Origin: Sipunculus nudus
Lineage: Eukaryota > Annelida > Sipuncula > Golfingiida > Sipunculidae
NCBI GenBank assembly: GCA_026874595.1
Contig: CM049311.1
Coordinates: 46,379,676-46,443,675 of the forward strand
DNA length: 64,000 nt
Direction of reading: 5' to 3'
Below are positions 11,780-22,737 of this stretch, piece by piece. The notes under the pieces are model-generated. The model saw only the letters and a program-made list of their open reading frames with translations. It had not been told where the DNA came from and did not search any database. The position numbers were made by a program, and so were the translations under genes. Every line of letters begins with the position of its first letter. The first letter of the stretch is position 1.

Positions 11780-12990
11780 CAGTGGAACCCCACAATTACG
11801 ACCACCCTGGGGACTGAGCAAAGTGGTCGTAATTTGGGGGTGGTCGTATTTGTGAAACTCTTACCATGGTCGCATTTAACACGCTGATATTTAATGTGTA
11901 TCAGAGTTTATCTATTGCATATCTTTAATGTGAATTATAACAAAATATTTTACTTAGCGGAGGACCCTTATTATGAGTGCTTTTTGTGTGTGTAGCTGAA
12001 CATATTTATTCATGATAAAAATTAATATACATGTACACATACGTAGTGACTGATGATTTACAAATAATAACACTAAGGCAATACGGTTATAACCTTCTGA
12101 ATGCATATTAAACATAATACGTGGCTTTCATATATTTAGCCTTCCGCTTGAGTATATATTGCGTGCATTTGAGTTTTTCCCCGACGCTAAACTGCTGAGC
12201 CATTTGGTGCTGACTGCGCGTGGTGTTGCCGCCTTGATTAATGCCACTTTATCCTTCAAGGAGAGCTCTATCAGAGGCATGGTTGCCTTACAGCAAGCAG
12301 TTTAAATGCAAACTTAACCAGTAGAGAAATAAACTGACAACAATCTATCAGAAAAGGCAAGTAATTGGGAGGGATTTTCCCCCCATGCAAGCTTTATATA
12401 TACATTTTACTGACTGTTTAATACTCAGTGTCAGTAAGGTATGAACACATTTAGGATTAACTAAGTCGTTATTTTTTACCAATGAGGATCGACCAATATG
12501 TGATGAGTTGAAATATTAAGCCCGCAACCCCACACTTAGGGTAGCTGTAATACAGGTGATCACTGAGGGGCAATTAGCATCTGACCCCAGGTGAGACCGG
12601 CTCAGGTCTCAGGCCGATGGTAACCCTCTTTGATCTATAACCTACACCTCAACGAGTCTCAGCGAAGACACCTAGTCGGGAAGATATGCGGGACCAGATT
12701 AACACTTGGGTTAAGAAACCTTGTAATCCGCTTTGATCTTTCATTAAGGCGCCTGTGACAAGACGCAGCCATTGACTCGTGACAAATGTTGTTTCAGTAC
12801 TTCTCAGCGGTGGTCGCATTAGCTGGGTCGCATTAGCGCTGGGGCCAGGAAATCTGGTCGTAATTCTGAATTCAGGGGTGGTCGTCATTTTTAAACATAA
12901 ATAAACTATAACAAATTCGGGACCAAGCAAAATGGTCGTAATTGTGGGGTGGTCGCAATTGTGGGGTGGTCCCAAGGCGGGGTTCCACTG
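11780..12990 (-). mobile_element. pogo/Tigger-like DNA transposon, deleted
   Basis: The 1211-bp element has perfect 12-bp terminal inverted repeats CAGTGGAACCCC / GGGGTTCCACTG and TA duplications at 11778-11779 and 12991-12992. The motif 'ggtggtcgtaatt(g/t)' is repeated just inside both ends. TIRs of this form with TA targets are typical of the pogo/Tigger branch of Tc1/mariner. A decayed N-terminal transposase fragment lies inside on the - strand, supporting the assignment. It is non-autonomous and sits within B1. Confidence 0.9.
12108..12280 (-). pseudogene. Remnant of Tigger-type transposase, CENP-B/psq helix-turn-helix
   Basis: From an ATG at 12280 the frame reads ...ELSLKDKVALIKAA, the usual start of the CENP-B N-terminal DNA-binding domain. 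After a frameshift near 12225 another frame continues with QMAQQFSVGEKLKCTQYILK and RKAKYMK, matching the second half of that domain (the 'QLAxxFGVxxTQVxxILKRKA' pattern), and stops at 12108-12110. The catalytic DDE core is absent. The frameshift and truncation make it non-functional. It is consistent with the enclosing TIR element. Confidence 0.8.
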
Positions 12991-13958
12991 TACTCTGTAA
13001 TATATTAAAATTGTGGCCTGACACCATTTAATCATGCAATAAGGGAAAAAAGTTTATGGGCATTAGTGTTATACCAAAGGATATATTTGATAAACAAAAA
13101 AATGTGTGAATGTAATTAATACTTCTAAAAAAAATTTTAAGATATGGCCAAATGTACTAAAGATTAAATTCCATGAAAGTTTGCCCAATTCTTGATTGAG
13201 TGAAACAGTGGTATGCATGCCAAGAGATATTTATGGAATGCTCCACACTTTCATAGCAATACATCACTTTGTGGGCACAATTAAATGTGTACTTTAATCA
13301 TTGTGAGACGATGCAAAATCCATAATGTAGCAAAAGTAAAGAATAAGAATGAATTAAATAGGAAAAATTATTAAATTCATCTAGTTTCTGCATCCTGTCT
13401 GTTGGGGGGGGGTGCAGGGAAGCCTAGCTAAGCTAACTTAAGCTATGTGGAGTGATTACATAACACAGTAGAGGGATGGATCATCACCCACTAAAAGCTA
13501 CTCTTTTCAATCAATTCCATTGAAATTTCATATTTTAAAAGATTTAATCCTTATGAATACATGCTGTGAAAATTAAATCAACAGTGTGTACATGGAAAAA
13601 TTATTCTGTGGCCAAAGTTGAACAAAATTTAAGGTGGTGATTTTTTATTTATGCTAATAACTTAAAAAATTTGGAAAGTTCATGCAGATCTTATTTTGAG
13701 TATACAATTGAATCATGATTAAATAAAGTTATATCCCTGAAAAAATATTCAGTAGCCTCAGCAATTCTCATGTTAAGTGAGTAAATTTATATCCTAATTT
13801 TTTTACAAAGTGCATTATGTTCAGGCCCATTATTTCAAGAAATTGTGCAATACTGACCTAATTTCTGGTTTGAATATAGGAAATGTATAGAGAAACAAGT
13901 ATATTAAATATGATCAAAAACAGATCAGTGGTTTTGATATCAGGCAGTCTTGAAGTGA

Positions 13959-16284
13959 AACAAGGGACCCATGGGTCACATCGCTCAGCTGAGATTTTGG
14001 AAAATATTAGTAACTACAAAATATTTTTATTTCTTTTGGTTTTTTCATGTATATTATCATTAGAAAAGCTATGAGAAAATGCCCCTGCTAAAATGAAACT
14101 CGGTAAATTATAGAATAATGGACATGAGCTAAACCATTTAGTGATGCACCAAGGGAACAAATAGGCCAACGGTATATGTTATATAAAAGTAACATTTCAT
14201 AAACAAATAATGTGTGAAGGTAATTAAGTTTTCAAAAGTTAAATATATGGCCATATGATTTAAAAATTTATCCCACAAAGTTTGACCAATATTCCTAATT
14301 TTAATAGTCAGTTAACAGTTTTATTCACACCTAGGCCCCGCCAACTTTAAGAGATATGAATGAAATGCTACAAAGTATTTATATCTTCTTAAATCTTGAC
14401 AGTTAGCACTTGCATTAGATCCTAATATTTATCACATTTGAATATTAGGATTAAATTCCTGTACATTTTTCTCTTTAAAAAATCAAAATTGTCCAAGTCT
14501 CATCAAAAAGAATTTATTTAACATTAAAATTATAAGATTCATCTTGTTTATTAGTCCTGTGTATTGAAGGGGTTGGTGGGGGAGGGTTCTTGGTTGTAAC
14601 TGCTCTTTGCTGATAAAAATGTTAATTTTAAGATTCATCTAGTTTGTAGTACAGGTCTGTCAACAGAATGGGCTGGGGGGGGGGGAGGAAAAGGCTCCCT
14701 GTGGTATGGTATTAACTGCAGACATCCTGATCAAACTCAACTCAGTGGAGAGAGGGCTTGCCCTAGTGATGGGATTGCATTATATTATGCCAACAGCCTG
14801 GGGAGCATAGAGAGCTGCACTGAATGAGCTACAGTAACACAAGTGGAGTGCTTGACAATGTTAGGGAATACAACAATAGCCTCCAAAAAAATTCAATAAC
14901 TAGCCTAATTTTGCAGCTTTTATTTTCAAATTTCAGATTTTACCAGATTAAATCCTTCTGTGCACATGCTGTGAAAAATTAAATCCACAGTACTTACAGG
15001 AAAAAAACATGCCATGGCCAAAGTTGGGCAAAATTTAGGGTACCAATTTTTTATTTTTGCTGATATTTTAAAACATTTAAAAGATTTTGATCTAATTTTG
15101 GGTATACAATTTAATTTTGATTAATTAAAGTTATATTACTGGAAAAAAGTCCTTAGCTTTAACATGTTTTGTGTTAAGTGATCAAATATCTTGCCTGATT
15201 TTTTACAAAATGCATTATGTTTAAGCCCATAACTTTTTTAAATTATACAATACAGACCTTATTTCTGGCATGTACATTGGAACTCTATAGAGGAATATTT
15301 ATGATAAATATGAGGAAAAAAATGAGTGGTTTTGATATTAGGCAGTCCTGAAGTGTGAAAATAGGTTTTTAATGGAAATTTCAGGTTTTTCCTTAATTTC
15401 TGAAAGGAACAATGTCACAAAGAACCAGTTTTCAGCTTGCTAGGAGGTCTTGGGGACATCTTACATTATGCCAACAGCCTGGGGAGCATAGAGAGCTGCA
15501 CTGAATGACCTACAGGGACCAAAGTGGACTGCTTGACAATGTAAGGGAATACAACAACAACCTCCAAAAAAATTCAATAACTAGCCTAATTTTGCAGCTT
15601 TTATTTTCAAATTTCAGATTTTAACAGATTAAATCCTTATGTGTACATGCTGTGAAAATTAAATCCACAGTACTTACAGAAAAAAATGTGCCGTGCCAAA
15701 GTTGGGCAAAATTTAAGGTACCAATTTTTTATTTTTCCTAATATTTTAAAAAATTTAAAAGATTTTGATCTTATTTTGGGCATACAATTTAATTATGATT
15801 AATTTAAGTTATATTACTGGAAAAAAAGTCCTTAGTTTTAACATGTTTTGTGTTAAGTGATCAAATATCTTTCTTGATTTTTTACAAAATGCATTATGTT
15901 TGGCCCATAACTTTTTTTTAATTATATCAACAAACCAAATTTCTGGCATGTACATAGGAACTATATAGAGGAATTTATGGCATATATGAGGAAAAACAGA
16001 TAAGTGGTTTTGATATTAGGCAGTCCAGAAGTGTGAAAATAGGTTTCTAATAAAAAAATTGAGGTTTTTCCTTAATTTCTCAAAGGAACGAAGTCGCAAA
16101 CACCAAGTTTTCGGCTTGGTAGGAGATCTTGGGGACATCTAACATTATGCCGAATTTTGGATTCCTAGGTCTTACGGTTTCAAAACGTGCCACATCTACG
16201 GACGGACGGACAGACAGATGGACGGACGACAGACAATGGACCACGACTATAGCTCAGATGACTTATAGTCAGCTGAGCTAAAAA
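13959..16284 (-). mobile_element. Family B Helentron-like element B2, complete
   Basis: The left terminus has the palindrome GACCCATGGGTC (13966-13977), then the sub-terminal motif GCTCAGCTGA (13983-13992). The right terminus has the inverse TCAGCTGAGC (16269-16278) followed by TAAAAA. A near-perfect 29-bp palindrome at 16251-16279 can form a stem-loop at that end. A (ACGG/ACAG)n tract lies at about 16199-16225. The interior has two direct units of about 680 bp (from about 14792 and 15472) and a G-run at about 14676-14686. It is inserted into B1. Confidence 0.9.
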
Positions 16285-16515
16285 TAGGTTTTTGATGGAA
16301 AATCATGGTTTTTCCTCAATATCTCAAAAGAACGATGTCCTACAGTTACCCAATTTTTGGATTTTTGGTATGATTTTGGGGACATCTCACTGAATGCAAA
16401 ATTTTTTTATTCACCTGTCTAACAGTTTACGGATGCCTGGATGCCCAGACAGCAGGCCGGTCAAAGGATCTTGACTAAAGCTCAGATGACTAACAACTTC
16501 ACTCAGGTGATGTTA

Positions 16516-18403
16516 CAAATCCTGTTTGAGACAAGGTGAGGTAAAAGTTCCAGCACGCAATTCACAATACTGTCAATATGTTCTATTTCCTTGGAAAACT
16601 TTCCTGAAAAATCCCCCACTGTTCAGGCTTGGCAGCATAAAAGGCAGATATGGATAGAACTTTCTATAACAGCTACTTGTTAAAGATGGCAGTAAAACAG
16701 ACAGCATGTCAATTTAAGATGCCAAAAAGCAAATCAAATTAATTGCCCAAAAAGCTGCATAGTCGAGAATTCAAAAGTTCCTATTTTTAATAATCATATA
16801 TATAATATTTTCAGGCTGATTAATTTAATTTGTGAGAAAAACAAAACAGTCTTAAAATTTGCTCAAATACATCACAAAACTGTCATTTTTAACACAATTT
16901 TTGTCCTTTCTTACAAATACATTATACAGGGTTCATGACTTTTGAGAATTACCTAAAATATCATGATTTTTAAGTCTGTATGAACCATGTATTATGTAGT
17001 AATGTTTTTATTTTAGTGTAAAAAAGTGCATCAAGTTATTATTAAATTAATGAGTAAAATGCCATGGATATAACAAATCAATCACTTAAGTGATTACTTG
17101 AAGGGCAACTGATTGAACAATGAGACCCTAATTGTAATGGAAGGAATTGTCAGACATCATTTGTCTTTCTGGCCTGCCTGGCTTTCAGCCTGTCCATGCC
17201 ATATGAATGTCTGACTGCCTTTGCTTTTCTGCCGGCTAATCACATTTTGGATCCACAATGCTGGTGAATTCAATAAGACATGAATGCCAGATCTAAATAC
17301 CCACAGAGATTAAATGTTTAATATTTTTTTACAAGAACATAATGGTTGCTTCATGGCTAGAGATATTCAGGATCATTCTGAGTGACACACCAATTGTTAC
17401 CATAATTAGTGCCTCATTCCAGCTATTCTCACATTTTTTCCTAAGCCAAATGAAAAGTTGATCTCTCTTCTCCATATTCTTATATGCAACAACATCTGTT
17501 AGTAACACAGAATAGTGGCCCATATTCAGCAAAACACCAGGGTAGTAAATATAAAGCCAGACAAGATACATTTGAAAAATGACCTACTAAGTGTAACCAA
17601 GTCACTGGTATATGGCATGGCCTTCCCATATATTCTCCCTCCTCGGAAAAACAGATCTCTCTTCTCTATTCTTCAACTGCTCATAAACAAATTAAGCGAT
17701 CAGACCTAAGCAATAAACAACAGTGCCATTAAGACCAGGACAACAGAAAGGGCAGTCTGCTCGTTCATTGAAAATAATGATTTTTTTCAATTATTTTTAA
17801 ACAAACAGTGTTAATACCTGACATTTTAGAAACTGCTACTATAAATAGCAACAACTTGTTTCCTGAATAAAATAAATTATCATGGCAGAAGGGCCTCAAT
17901 CAATTAATTAGGTTCAGTTATCATTATGTGTCAACAATATGTCCAATATTTTCAATATTTGTCCCAGTGTGAACAGTGAATGGTTGAACAGTGTACCAAC
18001 CTGATAGACCTTTTTTATGGCCCACTGGATATCATGTAAAAAATTGAACATGGGCAAAAGCCTTCACAATTATGACAGAGCCCGGACCCTGAGAGCGGGA
18101 CCTGTATGGTGAACTGAAACACACTGAAAGAGGAAAATCAATGTTTGTTCCTGTGTTTTACATGCTATGAAGCACATGAACGAAATCTAAACAGACCCTT
18201 TTTTCAACAGCAAAAATTAATGTCTTGACCATGATATACTGTACTACACCCTGTAGTGGTGGTGCAACAATGAATTGAATAATTAATGTATTTACCTGCA
18301 ACACCTTGATTAAATTGAGCTTGAATTTCAACCTCCAGATATATTAATTTTGATTATTTTTTTACTTGTAACACCCTGAAGCCCCTGCGAGCTGTCAAAT
18401 GTA
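16516..18403. other. Unique AT-rich sequence, no supported gene
   Basis: Only short frames are present, the longest being 80 codons on the - strand at 17329-17571 and unrecognised. No terminal repeats or tandem arrays were seen before the 38-bp minisatellite. Confidence 0.5.
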
Positions 18404-18990
18404 AGAGGAAACACAACAATGTCTAATCTATTTATTATTTATTGAGTAACAGGACACACCCCAATGTCTAATCTATTTACTGTGAAACAGGACACACCAC
18501 AATGTCTATAATCTATTTATTGTGTAACAGGACACACCACAATGTCTAATCTATTCATTGTGTAACAGGACACAGCACAGTGTCTAATCTATTTATTGTG
18601 TAACAGAACACACCACAATGTCTAATCTGTTTATTGTGTAACAGAACACACCACAATGTCTAATCTATTTATTGTGTAACAGGACACACCACAATGTCTA
18701 ATCTATTCACTGAGTAAAAGGACACACAACACTGTCTAATCTGTTCATTGTGTAACAGGACACACTGAAGTGTCAAATCTATTTATTGTAACAGGAAACA
18801 CCACAGTGTCTAATTGACTTATTGTGTAACAGAACACACCACAGTGTCTAACTGATTTTTTGTGTAAAAAGACAAACCAACCTGTCTAATCTATTATTGT
18901 GTATCAGGAAAACCACAATGTCTACTGGTAATCAGTTTATTGTGTAACAGGACACTCTACAGTGTCTAATCTATTTATTATGTAACAGGA
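18404..18990. repeat. 38-bp tandem minisatellite, about 15 copies
   Basis: The unit is 'gtaacaggacacaccacaat' then 'gtctaatctatttattgt'. Neighbouring 'tgtctaat' starts at 18543 and 18581 set the 38-bp period. Copies are mostly 85-95% alike with single-base changes and small indels. The unit is not a multiple of three, arguing against coding. Confidence 0.9.
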
Positions 18991-20058
18991 CATGAAAATA
19001 TAAGATGGCATTAGACCTTATTACGTCAAAGATAAAACAAGCACTAAGTAATTATATTATTAAGCTATCAAAGTTTTCAAAAATATTATGCTATTGAGGT
19101 TTTAAAGACTCATGTTCTTAAAATAACAATAATTGAAAATACTGTGTAACCCTTTCCTTTAAAGCTTAAAATAAATACTTTGTGGCAGGAGCTTTAAGTG
19201 AAATATAAAAAATCTGTGTCATTTGTAAATCAATTTGCCTAGATATTACTGGGAAAAGAGTTCCTCTGGGATGGATGTGATGTCTTCTGGTTTTAGATAC
19301 CTGATCTATCCAGCAGACAGGCTGCAAGGGGAATTCATAGAAGGGAAAGATATACCCAACTGACAGGGAAGCCATATCAACTAATTACATCTTATTACGA
19401 GAGAAGACCCATATAACCATAACAGCTAATGTCATAACATCATCTGATGTATGGTTCCTGAAACCAGAGGCAGTAGATATATTAGCAAACATCTATAATG
19501 TTCACAGTGTGTCATATTGTTGAGTGGGTGATAATGAAATATAGAGAAAATGGAAATACAACTTCAGCACTAGTCAGAAACAGGTGGTACATCTATGATG
19601 TACATCCTATTTGTCCCATAGGTATCAGTTGCAGCCATTTCTGAGATATTTGGGTACAGTCATATTATTTATGAAATTACATGAAATGGTAAATTTAAAT
19701 TTCCATAAATTTTGAATATAATCAAATTCAATACTCATTCAATGAATACTCAAAGTATTAATCTTTTCTCACTTGTATATAAAAGTTGACTTGTATGTAA
19801 AAGTGGGAAAGATGATTTTGGCTCACACAACAGTTTTAAACATCACTGTTGTAATTTGCCGGCTCAAATTCTCATGCCATGCACTCAGAGGATCAATATT
19901 CCATGTGAATTTTCTTGGTATATTTTGTATATATAACACCATGTATGCAAACACACCAAACAGTAAATTGTGAAGTTCTGTAAAGATGCCATTTTGAAAA
20001 TAACTGGACTAAATTAATTCCTATTTAAAGGTGCTGATTCACCTACCTTTTTAAAAAA
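18991..20058. other. Unique AT-rich sequence, no supported gene
   Basis: Frames of up to 69 codons occur on both strands without recognisable features. This is the left flank of the composite D element and shares no similarity with the flank of its sister at 54385. Confidence 0.5.
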
Positions 20059-20231
20059 ACAAGGCCTACAGGCCTAATGCGAACCTGTGCATTGGGAAAT
20101 ACACCAGGTATAATGCTTCAATGCTGGACCATTACTTCTCATGTATATGAACAATGCAGGTACTAAACATTTTGAATAAGAAACAATTACACAAACATCA
20201 ATGCTGAAATTCTGGCATGGGTGCACCCAAC

Positions 20232-21770
20232 ACGACTAGGGATCCATGGGTCTCAACACTCAGCTGAATTGGTCTATAAGGATATTTTAAAAGAAATTTT
20301 TCATAATTACAGTCCTGTGACCTTAACCAATGACCTTGTGAGCAAAAAATGTAAAAACTTAATATCCTTGAACTTGCAGCATTTTGATAATTGTAACAAT
20401 CTTTTAAAAAGTGACCTTGACCTCTGACCAGATAACCTCAAATTCTACAGGTTTCCTCACTTTGGGCAAGTAAGCCATGTGTGAACATTGGAAAGTTCAT
20501 GATGAAAAGTTGATTTACAGTGCCTCCTCAATTTATTTTAAAGATGTGGCTTCTGTGACCTTCAACTTAGATTGCTGGACCCTGAAAATCAAAATGAATT
20601 TACTTATGTGGTTGGTCATTATTAAATCAGGTTTGAAGCCAGTCTGTCTATCCAAAGCAGAATTATCATCCATAAACTAATTTGTGAATGGATGGGCCCT
20701 GTGACCTTGACCTTTAACCTATGACCCCAAAATCAAACAAAATCTTTAATTAAGTGAGTCCTGTGACCTTGAACATTGACCCCTAGTGGCAGGTTAGCAA
20801 TATCTTGGAGATGGAAGGTTTGCGATGAAAAGTTTGGCTTCAAATGCATACACACAGTGGTGGGCCATTTATAAGTTAAGTTTGAAACCAATATGTCAAA
20901 CTAAACTGGAGTTATCATCTGGAAACTAATTTGTAAAAAGATGGCCCCTGTGACCTTGACCTTTGACCTTGTAACCCCAAATTGATTTATGCTCTCCCCA
21001 TACTGGCAAGTCAGCTAAATGCGCAAGACGGAAAGTTTGGGATGAAAAGCTTAGCTTTAAATGCAGCCATTATCTTTTTAATTAAGTGAGTCCTGTGACC
21101 TTGACCATTGACCTCATGACCCCAAAATCATGTAGGTTCTTGCTTTAGTGGTGGGCCATGTGTAAGTCAAGTTTGAAATCCATGTGCCAATCAAACATGG
21201 AGTTATCTTCTGGAAACAAATTGGTGTGGATGGATGGATTGACAGACAGACAGACATACAAACAGACGGACAGACAGGGTGATTAGTATAGGGCATCCAC
21301 TTGTGATCAATAAACACACCAGGTTTTGGGAAACCACATGTAATCACAGCTGAGAAACTGACATGATTGTATCATTTTATAGTAAATAAATAGAAAAATT
21401 ATTCGTTAAAATAGGAAAAAATAAAGGTGGCGCCACCACGTTTCAGGAACTGACAAAACTAGTCATGGTCAATATTCAAGGCAAGATTCATGACAAACCA
21501 TGCATTTATTATCAAGATATTGGAGGTTTTGTATCAATTTTTTACTATTCTAGGGGGTACTTTCAAGCCCCATAGCTCTAAGGATATAGGTCACAGTGAC
21601 CTAATTTCAGGTTTCCAAGGAGATTTTTTATTGACCTCCCTGGATATTCACTTAGAAGTTTCTAGGACCAGCTGTTACGATTTGTGCCCTGCTAACGGAC
21701 GGCCGGACTCGACAACAGACAAAGCGCCATTCCTATACCTCAGTTGACTTACAGTCAGCTGAGCTAAAAA
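20232..21770 (-). mobile_element. Family A Helentron-like element A1, nested in D1
   Basis: The left terminus is a degenerate acgactaGGGATCCATGGGTCTCaacaCTCAGCTGA. The right terminus is AGTCAGCTGAGCTAAAAA ending at 21770. The interior has repeated phrases with nuclear-receptor-like half-sites (for example 20698-20721, 20949-20975, 21098-21120), a GACA/GACG tract at about 21240-21278, and one exact GGTGGCGCCACC at 21426-21437. It lies at the same point of D as element A2 does in the 54-60 kb copy. Confidence 0.85.
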
Positions 21771-21774
21771 TGAT

Positions 21775-22737
21775 TTATGCTCACTCACCACACATACGCG
21801 ACATAGTAACTGTCACACTCATACCAAGAGAATGAATGAAATCGAGATTGGTGAAAAGGGCCCAATGGGCCAATTTAGTAATATATTTTAATATAAAAGA
21901 GGGAACAGAGAGTAAATTTCTGAACCAATTACTAAATAACATACCTCTGTTCAATTATTAATCACAAATTTACAAAATTACAAGTGCAAGGTGGGGCCGA
22001 ACACCCTTTAAGAGACACAGTTAAGCATTCAACAGTACATGAATAAAAATACAAACAGATCATGTATAAGAAACACAGTAAAGCAAAACAATGTCTACAT
22101 TACTTAAAACAAAAGAGTGCTAACACACAATGATAGCCTGCCTAACCTTAAGAAGCCTAATAAAAAGGCCTATAGAACACAGCCTAAATTTTAAGTTCTG
22201 TACCTAACAAGGGCGTAAATATGATATACACTGTAATGCATTTACAAAGTACACATATAAAATACAAACAGGAGATTGTATAAGAAACTAGGTGAAGCAA
22301 ATAGTGTATAACTTAATTAAAACAGGAGAGTGTGAACCAACAATGATAGCCTGCCTATCCTAAGTGTAGCCTTACAAATGTCCTACACTACACAATTAAG
22401 TCTACTATGAGCTAAATTATAAATTATGTACCTAAAAGGGGACTAAATATACAATACCTATGTAGAAACATAAATGGGAGGATAGTGGGGTTGTGGCAGA
22501 AAATACTGAATTGCTGGAGGCACCGATGAAAAAGAGGTCAGGGGTTAATGGGCCCGAGGTTAAATACTAATCCATACTGACACATGGTCACTGTATTGTG
22601 GCCCTCTGATTGGTCAAAAGTTGTAAATAGCCCAGGGTATAAGGGCCAGAAATGACAAAATATTGCACCTGTTACATACAAACAAAAGAGAGCGATGAGC
22701 TTGCATAAAACCTTTTACTGTAAACAGTAAATGGAAA
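21775..22737. mobile_element. Unclassified 960-bp insertion in D1
   Basis: The sister D copy reads 'aaaaatgattgtagctggc' with nothing here, so 21775-22737 is an insertion next to the A1 end. It holds two direct units of about 215 bp (about 22045-22235 and 22262-22460). Close to the right end there is a promoter-like string: an inverted CCAAT box (ctgattggtc at about 22606) and 'gtataagggcc' at about 22637. The ends 'tttatgctca' and 'tgagcttgcataaa' are roughly inverse. It may be an LTR-like or DNA element, and I cannot assign it. Confidence 0.55.

Larger units (their letters stand above)
11353..16515 (-). mobile_element. Family B Helentron-like element B1 (host of two insertions)
   Basis: It starts with the A/B-type terminus acaaGGGACCCATGAGTCac...CTCAGCTGA at 11353-11384. 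It is interrupted by a pogo-like transposon (11780-12990) and by element B2 (13959-16284). After B2 it resumes with 'taggtttttgatgg', which matches the sequence following the same point in other B copies. Its right end at 16474-16515 (agctcagatgac...actcaggtga) is diverged. A G-run lies at about 13404-13412. Degenerate palindrome and ends indicate that it is older than B2. Confidence 0.8.
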
